In this document: positions 45,804 to 55,362 of the stretch, piece after piece
How the letters are laid out: each line of letters opens with the position of its first letter
Position numbering within the stretch: position 1 is the first letter of the stretch
NCBI RefSeq assembly: GCF_018402285.1
Contig: NZ_JAGYJH010000003.1
Location: forward strand, 558,001 to 622,000
From: Hyphomonas sp.
GTDB taxonomy: Bacteria; Pseudomonadota; Alphaproteobacteria; Caulobacterales; Hyphomonadaceae
DNA: 64,000 nt
Reading direction: 5' to 3'
Notes under the pieces: generated by a model
Told to the model about the DNA's origin: nothing
Seen by the model: only the letters and a program-made list of their open reading frames with translations
The model's database searches: none
Translations under genes and position numbers: made by a program

Positions 45804-48062
45804 ATGATTTCTACCAGAAAACATCTGCTACTCGGATTGCTGGTTGCCACGTCCGTAACGGCATTTTCGTCTGCGACGGCGCAAGAGGCGAGCATTCAAT
45901 CCGCGACCGACGAAGTCGCCGACGTTCTGGTTCAGGACGCGGTTGTCGTGACTGCACGCAAGCGCGAGGAGCGTCTGAGCGATGTTCCCATCGCCATTTC
46001 GACATTTAACGGTGAGCAGCTCAAGGATAGCGGGGTGTCGAGCCTCACCGACCTCTCCACTCTCGCGGCCGGGGTCAGTTTCCGCCAGGACGTCGCGGGG
46101 CGGGCGTCCCCAAGCATTGTGATCCGGGGCATTGGATTTGATGACTTCCGTTCAAATGGAAACCCCGCCGTCGCTGTAAGCTTCGATCAAATCTACCAAG
46201 GATCGAACGCCCTTATCGGCGGCGGCCTTTTTGATATTGACCGGGTCGAAATCCTGAAGGGACCTCAAGGCACGCTCTACGGTCGCAATACCACTGCCGG
46301 TGCCGTCAATGTGATCACGCGGGCGCCGGGAGAAGCTCTCCAGGCCAACGCATATGCTGAGTACGGCAGTTTTGACCGTATCCGAGCAGAGGCAGGCATA
46401 GGCGGGCCACTGAGCGATACCGTCAGCATCCGGTTGGCGGCGGCATACGAATCGGGTGGAGGCTTCCTTACAAACAAAGGCACATCGACGTTCACAGGGT
46501 TCACGCCGGCGCCCGGACTGGTTCCACCCCTGCCGTTCGTTCCTGAAACTGAAAACGTAGGCGATGCAGACTTCCTGGCTGTCCGAGGTACGCTTCTTTT
46601 CGAGCCCTCTCCGGACACCACTATAACCGCGCAGCTAAACTTTGCGCGCGACCAGGGCGATAATAGCCAATCAGATGTTCTTGGCAGGTCTGCGACGGGC
46701 TTTACTGAGCCCGACACCGATCCGTTTACGTACTTTGGGAACGTTGCGCCGACCATCGACTCTGATCAGTCGGGTTTCAATCTGCGTCTTGAACAAACAA
46801 TTGGCGGCGCTACGCTAACTGCAATCGGCTCGTATACCAATCTCGACCGGGCCTACACGTTCGATCCCGGCGATCCGCGCCGCCGGTTCGACCTCGACTA
46901 CGCCGACGACCTTGACCAGTATACCGGCGAGGTTCGACTGTCGGGCTCAGCCGGAGCCCGCATGGACTGGACTGTAGGCGGATTCTATTTCCAGGACGAA
47001 GTGCGTCTTCGCAGCCTGCTCGACGCGAGCGATTTCGTCACCTCTATCATCGCCACTGACTATCTGCAGATGCGTGAAAGCTCGGCGCTCTTCGGTGAGA
47101 CGGACTGGCATTTGTCACCCAGCATCACGCTCACGGCAGGGCTGCGGTATACTGACGAGACGAGCGAATTCTCTGGTTCTACGATAGATCTGGACCCTTA
47201 CGGCACAGGCATTGCCACAGCAGCGCTGCGACTGCCCGTATTCTTCGACAATACCTTCGAGGATGACAATCTTTCTGGCCGCCTCATCCTTTCTTACAGC
47301 CTTGCAAACGATGCGCTGGTCTATGCTTCGTATAGTCAGGGCTACAAGAGCGGCGGATTTGACGGGTCGACGATCTTCTCTGCGCCGGAGGCGTTGCCGT
47401 TCCAGTCTGAGAATGTCAACGCGTATGAAGTCGGGGCAAAATTCCTTGATGCGGGCTCTCCGTTCAATGTCACAGTTGCAGGTTTCCGTTACAGCTTCGA
47501 CGACCTGCAAGCCAACTCGGTGCGTCAGACCGCCGGGATCACCACCGCCGTGCGCACGAACGTCGCCGCTGCAACTGTCTGGGGCGGTGAAATTGAAGCC
47601 GTGATCCGCCCGGTCCGAAACGCAAGAATCGGTATGGGCTTGGCGTATCTCAACACAAGCGTTGATGATTTCGTTTCGTCCGACCCGGCGGAAGTTGCTC
47701 GGCGTAACGGCAACGAACTGCCAGACTCCCCGGAAATAGCCTTCAATATCGACGCAAGCTACAACTACGGCCTTTCAGGCGGCTGGGAGCTGAAGCCGCA
47801 GATGAATTTCAGCTACATTGATGATCACTTCAAGGAGATCGATAATTTCGTCGCCGTTGAAGGGTACGGAAGGCTTGATCTTAGGCTGGCGCTGACATCG
47901 CCCGACAGCGGACTGACGCTGGCGGCCTTTGGCCGAAATGTGACCGATGAAGTCTACTTCACGGGCGTGATCCCGGCCACTGCAGCAGGCGCCGTGATCG
48001 GCCAGCAGCGGATAGTCGGACGCCCTGCGACATACGGCATATCGCTGGAGTATGCGTTCTGA
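45804..48062 (+). CDS. TonB-dependent outer-membrane receptor (first)
   Basis: A 752-residue receptor with a signal peptide ending near ATAQEA, a TonB-box-like segment (DAVVVTARKREE) and a plug domain with PSIVIRGIGFDDF and VEILKGPQGTLYGRNTTAGAVNVITR. A 22-strand barrel follows and ends with an aromatic residue (SLEYAF). It imports a substrate across the outer membrane using TonB energy. The ATG at 45804 has GGAGGGG seven bases upstream and yields a proper signal peptide. Its stop overlaps the phosphodiesterase gene (TGATG). Context points to an organophosphate or a glycerophosphodiester as cargo, which is an inference. Confidence 0.93.
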   Translation: MISTRKHLLLGLLVATSVTAFSSATAQEASIQSATDEVADVLVQDAVVVTARKREERLSDVPIAISTFNGEQLKDSGVSSLTDLSTLAAGVSFRQDVAGRASPSIVIRGIGFDDFRSNGNPAVAVSFDQIYQGSNALIGGGLFDIDRVEILKGPQGTLYGRNTTAGAVNVITRAPGEALQANAYAEYGSFDRIRAEAGIGGPLSDTVSIRLAAAYESGGGFLTNKGTSTFTGFTPAPGLVPPLPFVPETENVGDADFLAVRGTLLFEPSPDTTITAQLNFARDQGDNSQSDVLGRSATGFTEPDTDPFTYFGNVAPTIDSDQSGFNLRLEQTIGGATLTAIGSYTNLDRAYTFDPGDPRRRFDLDYADDLDQYTGEVRLSGSAGARMDWTVGGFYFQDEVRLRSLLDASDFVTSIIATDYLQMRESSALFGETDWHLSPSITLTAGLRYTDETSEFSGSTIDLDPYGTGIATAALRLPVFFDNTFEDDNLSGRLILSYSLANDALVYASYSQGYKSGGFDGSTIFSAPEALPFQSENVNAYEVGAKFLDAGSPFNVTVAGFRYSFDDLQANSVRQTAGITTAVRTNVAAATVWGGEIEAVIRPVRNARIGMGLAYLNTSVDDFVSSDPAEVARRNGNELPDSPEIAFNIDASYNYGLSGGWELKPQMNFSYIDDHFKEIDNFVAVEGYGRLDLRLALTSPDSGLTLAAFGRNVTDEVYFTGVIPATAAGAVIGQQRIVGRPATYGISLEYAF

Positions 48063-48964
48063 TGGCGTCTATGCTCATAGCGCACATCTCAGACCCGCAC
48101 ATCGTAGAGCAGCCGAAGCTCTGCTATGATACCGTCGACACGCGCGCCAATCTGGCGCGCGTGCTCGCGCGGATTGAGACAATGCGGCCTACACCCGATT
48201 TGGTTGTACTGACGGGCGATCTGGTGGACGAGCCAAGCGCTGAAGCCTACGCAACTCTGCGGGAGACGCTCGGCTCCCTGTCGATCCCGCTCATTCTTTT
48301 GCCGGGAAATCATGACGACCGGGCCCTGCTTGCCAAAAGCCTTCCTGAACACAACTATCTTCCGCAAGGAGGCGGGAAAGCGCATTTCGTCATTGATCGG
48401 ACGGATGCGCCGCTCATCGTTGGCTTTGACGCTGTCGTCCCAGGATGCGAACACGCGTTTGTCGGGAACGAGGAACTCGACTGGCTGGCGCAGGCCTTGG
48501 GTGGGAATTCCTCGCGGCCGACGATGCTCATGATGCATCATCCTCCAGTTCACACTGGGCTGGCTTTTATGGACGCTATGCAACCGCCGCTCGATCCACG
48601 CTTCGAGTCCCTCATCGCACGGCATCGCCAGGTTAGACTCATTGTTTGCGGACACGTGCACCGAACGATCGACGCAGTGTTTGGAGGCACTCGCGTTGCG
48701 GTGTCAGGCAGTACGGGCTTTCAGTTCGAGTTCGCTCTTGACCCCAATACGCCGCCTCGCTTCTCACTTGAGACGCCGAGCATCAGGCTCCACCATTGGA
48801 ACGGCGAAAGCGTGACTTCATTTACCGCGCCGCTCGCCGAGAACTGGCCGAGCTTCGGATTTCCCGGGGTGAACGAAGCGACATGGCCCGAGATGATGCG
48901 CCGTATGCGCGACGGGGCCTCGCGCAATGATGTGTATACCCCGGAAACGGCTGCGGAAGGATGA
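48062..48964 (+). CDS. Class III metallophosphodiesterase (CpdA/GpdQ-like)
   Basis: A 300-residue calcineurin-fold hydrolase. The metal ligands are complete: DPH (ISDPHIV), GD (LTGDLVDE), GNHD, the HH of MMHHPP and GHVH. This order is that of cyclic-nucleotide phosphodiesterase CpdA and glycerophosphodiesterase GpdQ. Length (about 300) and the lengthy C-terminus suit GpdQ slightly better. There is no signal peptide, so it should act in the cytoplasm on an imported phosphodiester. It is coupled on both sides (receptor upstream, MFS gene downstream). Confidence 0.87.
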   Translation: MASMLIAHISDPHIVEQPKLCYDTVDTRANLARVLARIETMRPTPDLVVLTGDLVDEPSAEAYATLRETLGSLSIPLILLPGNHDDRALLAKSLPEHNYLPQGGGKAHFVIDRTDAPLIVGFDAVVPGCEHAFVGNEELDWLAQALGGNSSRPTMLMMHHPPVHTGLAFMDAMQPPLDPRFESLIARHRQVRLIVCGHVHRTIDAVFGGTRVAVSGSTGFQFEFALDPNTPPRFSLETPSIRLHHWNGESVTSFTAPLAENWPSFGFPGVNEATWPEMMRRMRDGASRNDVYTPETAAEG

Positions 48965-50268
48965 CGACGCAACCGGAGCGCCTCGGCCTGGTGCGGGTGC
49001 TTAGCTATGCTGCGCCAGGGCTTGCAATCAAGGCGCTGACGCTGCCCTTAATCGCCTATCTCCCACCCTTGTACGCGAGCTTGCCAGGACTTTCGCTGGC
49101 TGCTGTCGGCGCCATCTTCATGCTGGCGCGCCTGTGGGACATTGTAACCGACCCGCTGGCGGGCGCTCTTATGGACAGGTCGCGCCCGCCACTTGGCCGC
49201 CGCAAGTTCTGGATTGTACTCGCGACGCCGGCTCTCATGGCGGCGCTCTGGCCATTGTTAAATCCGCCTGAGACGGCTGATACAGTTTACCTTGCCGGGT
49301 TGCTGTTCTTTTTTTACCTCGCCTGGACATTGCTAACCATAGCCCACGCCGCCTGGCCGGCCGACCTGACACCCGATCCTGCAGGTCGCACGCAGCTCAT
49401 AGCCTGGCGCGAATGGGCGGGCGTTATCGGCATGATTTTAGTGTTGGTGGCGCCAATTACCCTTCTGGGAAGTGGCGCGCCGCTTGATGATCAATTGGGG
49501 GTCATGGCAGGCCTGCTCTTGCTGATCATACCGCTTACCATTTTGCCATCTCTGATACTCCTTCCGCAGGGCCTGGCTGCAGAACAAAAAGAAAAGCCAA
49601 AGCTGTCTGGCGCCTGGCGGCTCATCCGGCAATCGCCTTCGTTACGGCGCCTCCTTGCTGCGGATTTGCTTTCCGGTGGCGGCTACGCTGCGAACAGCGC
49701 CACATCATTTTTCATCATGTCGCACTATCTCTCCGTAGGCGATCAATATTCCTCAATCATGTTATGTTTCATGCTGGCAATGATCGCCGGCATTCCAGCC
49801 TTTCTCAAGCTCAGCCTTTGGAAGGGTCCGCATGCCAGCTTCGCTTTAGCTATGATTGGCGCGGCGGTGGCGAGCGTTGGGTTTGCTTTCGCGCCAGCGG
49901 ACAATGTCGTCGCCGCAATGATGCTAAACGCTGCGTTGGGTTTCTGCACGGGCGGCTACCAATTTAACTTGCACACAGAGATGGTTCGATTGGCCGATAA
50001 TGATCGCAAGCAATCCGGCCAGGATCGCGTCAGCCTCCACCTCGCGTTGCTCGCAATGACTAACAAGCTTGGCTATGCTTTGGCCGTGGGCATCGTCTAT
50101 ATACTGCTTGAGTGGTTTGGCGGGACTCGCGAGGGCTCTGCAGAATTACCCTCGGTCGCGCTCGTTGGTCTCGGACTTGTGGCCCCTGCGGCGATGTTCG
50201 GGTGTGCGGCATGGGTGCTGACAAAGTCATCAATTCGGCATGCCAAGCATGAGACTGCTTTTGAATGA
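48961..50268 (+). CDS. MFS transporter, GPH (MelB-like) type
   Basis: A 435-residue inner-membrane protein with twelve predicted helices. The first cytoplasmic loop DPLAGALMDRSRPPLGRRKFWI is the GPH signature (D-x-x-x-G-x-x-D-R-S/T-x-x-x-x-G-R-R). The loop HAAWPADLTPD...RTQLIAWREWAG is also family-like. GPH transporters carry sugars or glycosides with a cation. It is the last gene of the receptor operon and overlaps the phosphodiesterase gene by four bases. Receptor, transporter and hydrolase together form an uptake route for a phosphodiester-linked compound. Confidence 0.9.
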   Translation: MTTQPERLGLVRVLSYAAPGLAIKALTLPLIAYLPPLYASLPGLSLAAVGAIFMLARLWDIVTDPLAGALMDRSRPPLGRRKFWIVLATPALMAALWPLLNPPETADTVYLAGLLFFFYLAWTLLTIAHAAWPADLTPDPAGRTQLIAWREWAGVIGMILVLVAPITLLGSGAPLDDQLGVMAGLLLLIIPLTILPSLILLPQGLAAEQKEKPKLSGAWRLIRQSPSLRRLLAADLLSGGGYAANSATSFFIMSHYLSVGDQYSSIMLCFMLAMIAGIPAFLKLSLWKGPHASFALAMIGAAVASVGFAFAPADNVVAAMMLNAALGFCTGGYQFNLHTEMVRLADNDRKQSGQDRVSLHLALLAMTNKLGYALAVGIVYILLEWFGGTREGSAELPSVALVGLGLVAPAAMFGCAAWVLTKSSIRHAKHETAFE

Positions 50269-50673
50269 CAATCTCTGGAGACTAAACCCATTTTGGGAGA
50301 AAACCGAGTTTTGTCCGAGTTGCAGACAAACTGACTTTGTGGCTGAGAAACGAAGATAGCGGAGTGAACCGCGCCGGCAGACCCCGAGACTGTCTGCCTG
50401 GGGTCCTGCAGCGAGGGTGCTTTCCTTCAGCAAAGCAAAGTAGATGGTCCGGGCTTATGTCTCAGGAATGTTCCTGATCGGCTGAAATGGGCCAAGCCTG
50501 TTCCGCCAATCGGTTTCGGCGTCCGGCAGGGTCACTTCAGTCCTGTCATTCAGTGCCATCACCAGAACCCGGCTGGAGATCGCCGAAGCAAGACACTGAC
50601 CCGGATAAAGCGAATGTCACCTTCCGGCGATCTGATGGCGCTGAGGAAACGCGCTGGAACAAATTACTGAATA
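50269..50673. other. Intergenic stretch with copy 1 of a dispersed repeat
   Basis: No gene is recognised. Copy 1 of a diverged intergenic element lies at about 50485-50580, listed separately. The element lies past the stops of the converging MFS and serine hydrolase genes. Confidence 0.5.
50485..50580. repeat. Dispersed intergenic element, copy 1
   Basis: The segment ATGGGCCAAGCCTGT through CGGCGTCCGGCAGGGT and on to CCTGTCATTCAG aligns base by base with copies at about 56865-56960 (CGGCGTCGGGCAGGGT) and, more distantly, 63041-63130 (GGACCGGCAGGGT). On the minus strand all three can be read as related short peptides (for example NDRTEVTLPDAETD and NDRTEATLPDAESD), so the element may derive from a decayed gene. 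Confidence 0.5.
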
Positions 50674-51792
50674 TCAGTCATCGTATGGATCAGCGAGGGT
50701 ATTTGGATGACTGTCATCATACGCTGTTTCAATGAGCGTCCGCATTGCGATGATATCATCAATAACCAATGGGATCAGCGACTCTGTGACGAATATTCCA
50801 TAGATCCCCCGTTGCGTATCGATCCAGGGATATGCGCCGAACGCCCCAACGCTTTGAAGAATGCCGCAGTCTTCACCCGGTTCGTTCAAATGACACCATT
50901 GTCCCAGCGCGTATTCCCAATCGGCCTCCGAAATTGCGGGCAGTGCGCCGCGTGCGAGACCGACAGTCGTAACCTTCGAGAGATCATCCAGAGCTGCTTC
51001 TGACAAAATGCGGCGCCCTTTGTAGACGCCGCCTTCTGAGATCATGGCGAGGAAGGCACCAAAGTCTTCAGCACTGATCTTCAATCCGCCTCCGATAAGC
51101 GGGTTTGTGACATCCTCTGGATTTTCGACATCACAGTTCAGCGGATGGCAGAAATAGGCCCCCTGCATTTCAAGCGGACCGGCCAGGCGGTCGAGAAAAA
51201 GGGCCTGGAAGGATTGGCCTGATACTTCTTCCATGATGGCACCGGCAATCTGCATTGACACCCCGCCATAGCTAAGCGTGGTGCCCGGGGCCGACTCCAG
51301 TGGGAGGATCGCCAGTTCTCGAGCGAAGGTTTGTAGCGAGGCATTTGCTCGCGCATCGACGAGATTGCTCGAGTTCATTCCGGATGTGTGAGACAGCATC
51401 TGGCGCAGCGTGATCCTGGAAAGCTCTGCTGTCAGATAAGGGGCGTACTGGCTTGCGGGCGCGTCCAGTTCAAGCAAGCCTTCATCGACCAAGGTCATCA
51501 CAAGGGCGGCGACGACCCATTTGGAGGCTGATGCGACATAAACAGGATCACTCACCGCCATTGGTCCTGCAGAGGCTTGATAGAGGATCGTGCCGTCTGC
51601 ATTGTAGACAAGCATAACGGCTCCGGTTTCACCGGCCGCGCGTTCGAGGTAGGGTTCAATCGTCTGATAACCATCTTTGGCCGTCGACATGTGTTCGATG
51701 GCTACATAAGAGGTCACATGATTGGATGATGCGCAGCCGGTAAGGCCGGCGATGAAGAGAGACATGGCGGCGAAGCCCTGATCAAGTCGCAT
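50674..51792 (-). CDS. Class C beta-lactamase-like serine hydrolase, lipoprotein
   Basis: A 372-residue protein with a lipobox (GLTGC, Cys 20). The SxxK motif is SASK (in PVYVASASKWVVAA), the region LRQMLSHTSGM is typical of the beta-lactamase/esterase family, and the YxN position is occupied by YGG (LSYGGVSMQ). The family includes EstB-type esterases, D-aminopeptidases and transpeptidase-like enzymes, and true beta-lactamase activity is not implied. It lies 45 bases downstream of the second TonB receptor on the same strand, with GGAGG before its start, and so belongs to the Crp-linked module. Confidence 0.82.
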   Translation of the reverse strand: MRLDQGFAAMSLFIAGLTGCASSNHVTSYVAIEHMSTAKDGYQTIEPYLERAAGETGAVMLVYNADGTILYQASAGPMAVSDPVYVASASKWVVAALVMTLVDEGLLELDAPASQYAPYLTAELSRITLRQMLSHTSGMNSSNLVDARANASLQTFARELAILPLESAPGTTLSYGGVSMQIAGAIMEEVSGQSFQALFLDRLAGPLEMQGAYFCHPLNCDVENPEDVTNPLIGGGLKISAEDFGAFLAMISEGGVYKGRRILSEAALDDLSKVTTVGLARGALPAISEADWEYALGQWCHLNEPGEDCGILQSVGAFGAYPWIDTQRGIYGIFVTESLIPLVIDDIIAMRTLIETAYDDSHPNTLADPYDD

Positions 51793-51837
51793 GTCCAGTA
51801 TTCCTCCGCCTCACTCTCGATGGTTTACACCTGCACC

Positions 51838-54405
51838 CTAAAATCTTGTTCGGAGCGTCACGCCATAGGTCGCAGGGTCCTGTGTGAATTGCGCACGGGA
51901 CCGGTTTCCAGCCGCACCCCGTAGCGGCACTGTGAAGGTGCTGTTTACGGTTTGCTCATCTGTTACATTGCGTCCCCAAAGCTCAATGGCCCAACGCTCA
52001 TTCTCCGATGACAGACCAACCCGAAGATTGATCTTGGTATTGGCTTCCTGAATGTCGCCCGGAAGCAGAAGCGTGGGGTTAAGCAACTCTGCAGCCTGTG
52101 TGCTGGTGCGGCGGTCGTCCTCGTAGCGGAAATTTGCATTGGCGAAGAAGTTCAACCCGTTGAACTGGTTTTCATAGGTCGCTCCGCCAATGACGACCCA
52201 TTCCGGTGAGTTGGTAAGCGAGATCCCGCAAAGACTGGCGGAGTTGGGATTGAAGCCTGGCGCGCCAGGCGTCGTGACGTCGCAATCATCGGGATAGCTC
52301 GCATCTGTGTAGGTGACGGCGAGGTTGCCGAGTATCTTGTCGGTCAGGCTCGCCTCTGTCTCCAGCTCAAAGCCCGAGGCTTCCGCTTTGCCGACATTGA
52401 AAGTCCGGAACTGAATGCCTGTGAATTCCAGAACCTGGAAGCCCTCCAAGTCTTGCTGGAAGATGGCGACATTGGCGCGTGCGCGACCGTCAAACAGATT
52501 GGCCTTAACGCCGAACTCCCATGCGTCGATGCGTTCGGAGCCAAAGCGCGGATCGACTCCGCCAGCTGCTGCAGAAGGGTCAAGGTTGAAGCCGCCTGAT
52601 TTGAAACCGTGCGTGAAGCCACCATAGACGTTCACATCGTCGCTCAGCTCATAGCTGCCTTTGATCGTGTAAACGACTTCCTCATCCTCGAACGTGTCGT
52701 CGAACTCCCGGGGGAGGAAGGCCAGCAGCGGGGCCGCTGGACTGCCTGCAATCGCGCCAAACAGAGGACCGGGATTGATCGGATCATAGACAGGCGCAGT
52801 GAAGACGAAACAGTTTAGTCCGACCGCCGGTGCCGAGAGCGGAGGCGGCACGTTTGCGAGGTTTCCGAACGTCCCGAGACATGCATTGTGCTGCCCGCCA
52901 AGCTGCGTGAAGCGGCCATCCTTGGTCTCTTCGACATAGCGCACCCCCAATGTGACATCGAATTTTTCGGTCACCGCCAGAATATTGTGTGTGAAGATCG
53001 AGAAGGACTCGCCCTCCTGGAGGAAGGCGTTATCCGCAAAATCACCGGTAGCCGGAGCGCCGCCTGAAAACGCCAGAAGCAGATTAGACGTCTGGCCGAG
53101 TAGCCCGGCGCTGACAGCGGCCTGATACTCATCCAGAAGTGTGACCGAGCCACCTGTCGTGATTTCCTCATTCGAGACGTAAAGGCCGACGAGCCAGTCA
53201 AGCCGGTCATCAAATGCAGTATTCTGGAGCCGTAATTCGTGCGTGGTGGTCTCGATCGTTGTGAGATTGCTGCCCGGGTCGAAATTGGTGCCGCCAAGTG
53301 CGATCGCTTCTGCAGAAGCCCCTGATGTGAACATACGCAGTCCCGTATAGTCGGTGCTCAATGCCTGCGTTGCCTGATAGTCGCGATAAGCTCCGATATA
53401 GGTAAGTTCGCCAAGTGGCGTTTCGGCGTTGTATTCCAGAGAGACGCCCATTTGCTCAAATGGGTTGCGGAACTCACCGTCATTCGACTGCAAGGCGTCA
53501 AGTGCAGCGGGTCCGATATTCGGCGCCCCACCCGTCGGGTCGAGGCCCGCAGGAGCGAATGCAGCAGCGATCGAGGTGTCACTGAACCAGACTGCCTGAC
53601 AGCAGCGCTCTTCAGCCTCAGCATAGTCAGCAATCAGACGAAGAGTGCCGCCTGTCCCCAGATTCCAGAGCGCCTGCCCGCGCAGGGAGAAACGATCGCG
53701 GTCATGGCTTTTCTGACCATTGAGGCCTTCGACGAAGCCATCTCTTTCATGAATGGCTCCAGACAGGCGAATGCCGAACTTGTCTTCAACAACAGGAATG
53801 TTGAGGCCAGCCTGAAGATTGAAAAGACTGTAGTTGCCCACAGTGAGGTTGCCGAAACCTTCATATTCTGAGAGGTCTGGCCTCCTGGTCTTGATGTTGA
53901 GTGCGCCTGCTGACGTGTTGCGGCCAAACAGCGTGCCTTGTGGTCCGCGCAGCACTTCAACCTGCTCGACGTCGAGCAGGTCGCCCAGCGCGATACCTGG
54001 ACGCGACAGATAGACACCGTCGACAAACACGCCGACCGAGCTCTCCAGCCCGATATTGTTACCCGTTGTGCCAACACCGCGAATGCGGAGCGTGGTTCCG
54101 CCAGATACAGTACCCGCGCTGTTCATGTTGAAGCTAGAGGCAAGGCTGTCGAGATTGGCGATATCAGACACTCCGGCGCGTTCCAGCGCTTCGGGATCGA
54201 GAGCGGTCACTGCAATCGGAATATCCTGAATACTCTCCTCGCGCTGAGTCGCTGTGACGATCACCGTGGACAGCGTACGCGGATTATCGTCTGCTTCCTG
54301 AGCGGTTGCGATAGGACCGCCAGCAAGCAGCGCCATTGTGGATACACTTGCAAGTGTTGCACTGATGGGGCGGACAGAGACAGTGTTTGGTTTGACGGTT
54401 TTCAT
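51838..54405 (-). CDS. TonB-dependent outer-membrane receptor (second)
   Basis: An 855-residue receptor. The signal peptide ends near PIATAQEAD. A TonB-box-like TVIVTATQREESIQDIPIAV is followed by the plug (TTLRIRGVGTTGNNIGLESS, VEVLRGPQGTLFGRNTSAGALNI) and the barrel, ending TYGVTLRTRF with a terminal Phe. This long iron-complex/sterol-type subfamily is common in Hyphomonadaceae and sphingomonads and often carries non-iron cargo. Its promoter region contains a palindrome that matches the one at the Crp-family gene upstream. The serine hydrolase gene follows on the same transcript. Cargo is unknown. Confidence 0.93.
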   Translation of the reverse strand: MKTVKPNTVSVRPISATLASVSTMALLAGGPIATAQEADDNPRTLSTVIVTATQREESIQDIPIAVTALDPEALERAGVSDIANLDSLASSFNMNSAGTVSGGTTLRIRGVGTTGNNIGLESSVGVFVDGVYLSRPGIALGDLLDVEQVEVLRGPQGTLFGRNTSAGALNIKTRRPDLSEYEGFGNLTVGNYSLFNLQAGLNIPVVEDKFGIRLSGAIHERDGFVEGLNGQKSHDRDRFSLRGQALWNLGTGGTLRLIADYAEAEERCCQAVWFSDTSIAAAFAPAGLDPTGGAPNIGPAALDALQSNDGEFRNPFEQMGVSLEYNAETPLGELTYIGAYRDYQATQALSTDYTGLRMFTSGASAEAIALGGTNFDPGSNLTTIETTTHELRLQNTAFDDRLDWLVGLYVSNEEITTGGSVTLLDEYQAAVSAGLLGQTSNLLLAFSGGAPATGDFADNAFLQEGESFSIFTHNILAVTEKFDVTLGVRYVEETKDGRFTQLGGQHNACLGTFGNLANVPPPLSAPAVGLNCFVFTAPVYDPINPGPLFGAIAGSPAAPLLAFLPREFDDTFEDEEVVYTIKGSYELSDDVNVYGGFTHGFKSGGFNLDPSAAAGGVDPRFGSERIDAWEFGVKANLFDGRARANVAIFQQDLEGFQVLEFTGIQFRTFNVGKAEASGFELETEASLTDKILGNLAVTYTDASYPDDCDVTTPGAPGFNPNSASLCGISLTNSPEWVVIGGATYENQFNGLNFFANANFRYEDDRRTSTQAAELLNPTLLLPGDIQEANTKINLRVGLSSENERWAIELWGRNVTDEQTVNSTFTVPLRGAAGNRSRAQFTQDPATYGVTLRTRF

Positions 54406-54464
54406 AGATTCCTCCCGATCGATCTCGAAGCGATCTTTCAGGTGAGCTATCAGGAGATCACGGG

Positions 54465-54492
54465 GAGGAATGTCAAAATTGCAACATTCTTA
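54465..54492. promoter_or_regulatory. Crp-family operator candidate, site B (receptor promoter)
   Basis: GAGGAATGTC (54465-54474), eight bases, AACATTCTTA (54483-54492). It has the same spacing and largely the same arms as site A at 55229-55256. It lies 60 bases upstream of the TonB receptor start and downstream of the regulator gene. Confidence 0.65.
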
Positions 54493-54547
54493 AACTCGAA
54501 TTCCTCTGTCACTTTCCAAGCTGAGCCGTCTTAAGGACAAGCCCCGA

Positions 54548-55225
54548 TCAATCATCACCGACCGTCTTTTCCAGCCAGACCGAGAGAGCCGCGGCCGAGC
54601 ATATTTCGATGTGTCCGTAGTAACGCCGCACCAGTTTGAGGCTCTCCAGCTCCGCCAGCGCGCGGTTCATTGAAGCGCGTGACAGTCCCAGCGTGGCAGC
54701 AAGATCTGACTGGCGAAATCGGAGCTTCGCATTCACACCGTTCAAAGGCGCCATGATCAGCAGATATTTCGCGACACGGGGAACCAGCGCCAGCAATCTC
54801 AACGCATGCAGCATCTCAATGAGCACATGAGAGCGAAGCAGAGTCGCCCGGAGCAGGGCACTAAGAAAGGCAGGTTCACGGTCACAGAGTTTGAGGAAAA
54901 CTTTGGCCGGAATGTTGATCAGCGTGGTTGGCCCTACAGCCGAAATGTCGTGACTCAGAGGAAGATCGGTGAAGACAGTAAACTCGCCAAAAGAGTGACC
55001 TGCGCCGATAAAGGAAGTCAGAATGAAGCCGCCATCTGGTCCATATATACCCGCCTTGGCCGCGCCTTTCTCAATCACCGATATGCCAGGCTCACCATCA
55101 CCGCGGCTATGGATAAACTGACCATCCGAAAGCGTCCTTCGGCGTCCGGCTGATTGCAGTAGCGCAATCTGGTCCGGCGACAGAAACTCGAGGAATGGTT
55201 TGGGTCTGTGTCTTGAGATGTCCAT
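54548..55225 (-). CDS. Crp/Fnr family transcription regulator
   Basis: A 225-residue regulator. The cyclic-nucleotide-type beta roll occupies residues about 10-120 (GHSFGEFTVFTDLPLSHDIS), followed by a long dimer helix and a winged HTH (RQSDLAATLGLSRASMNRAL). The four cysteines of FNR are absent and the arginine-serine cAMP pocket is not clear, so the effector is unknown. The ATG at 55225 is preferred to an in-frame TTG at 55261, because the latter would place the operator inside the gene. Palindromes at its own promoter and at the receptor promoter suggest it controls the whole module and itself. Confidence 0.85.
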   Translation of the reverse strand: MDISRHRPKPFLEFLSPDQIALLQSAGRRRTLSDGQFIHSRGDGEPGISVIEKGAAKAGIYGPDGGFILTSFIGAGHSFGEFTVFTDLPLSHDISAVGPTTLINIPAKVFLKLCDREPAFLSALLRATLLRSHVLIEMLHALRLLALVPRVAKYLLIMAPLNGVNAKLRFRQSDLAATLGLSRASMNRALAELESLKLVRRYYGHIEICSAAALSVWLEKTVGDD

Positions 55226-55228
55226 GCC

Positions 55229-55256
55229 GAGGAATGTCGCATTTTCGACATTCCTC
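55229..55256. promoter_or_regulatory. Crp-family operator candidate, site A (divergent promoter)
   Basis: The arms GAGGAATGTCG (55229-55239) and CGACATTCCTC (55246-55256) are exact inverted copies around six bases. It lies four bases upstream of the regulator start and about 107 bases upstream of the divergent DUF1254 gene. Confidence 0.75.
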
Positions 55257-55362
55257 GCCAAGTCGGTTTGCTAAGCCAAGCCAATGCAGACTTTGTTTCT
55301 CTTGCCTGGACGCAGCCAGTTGAGCTGGACATTACCGAGCACTTCAACGGAAGGCGGACCTC

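Noticed and set aside
50674-51792. Serine hydrolase as an antibiotic-resistance beta-lactamase
   Set aside because: Only the SxxK region is clear; YxN is replaced by YGG and the family is mostly esterases and peptidases.
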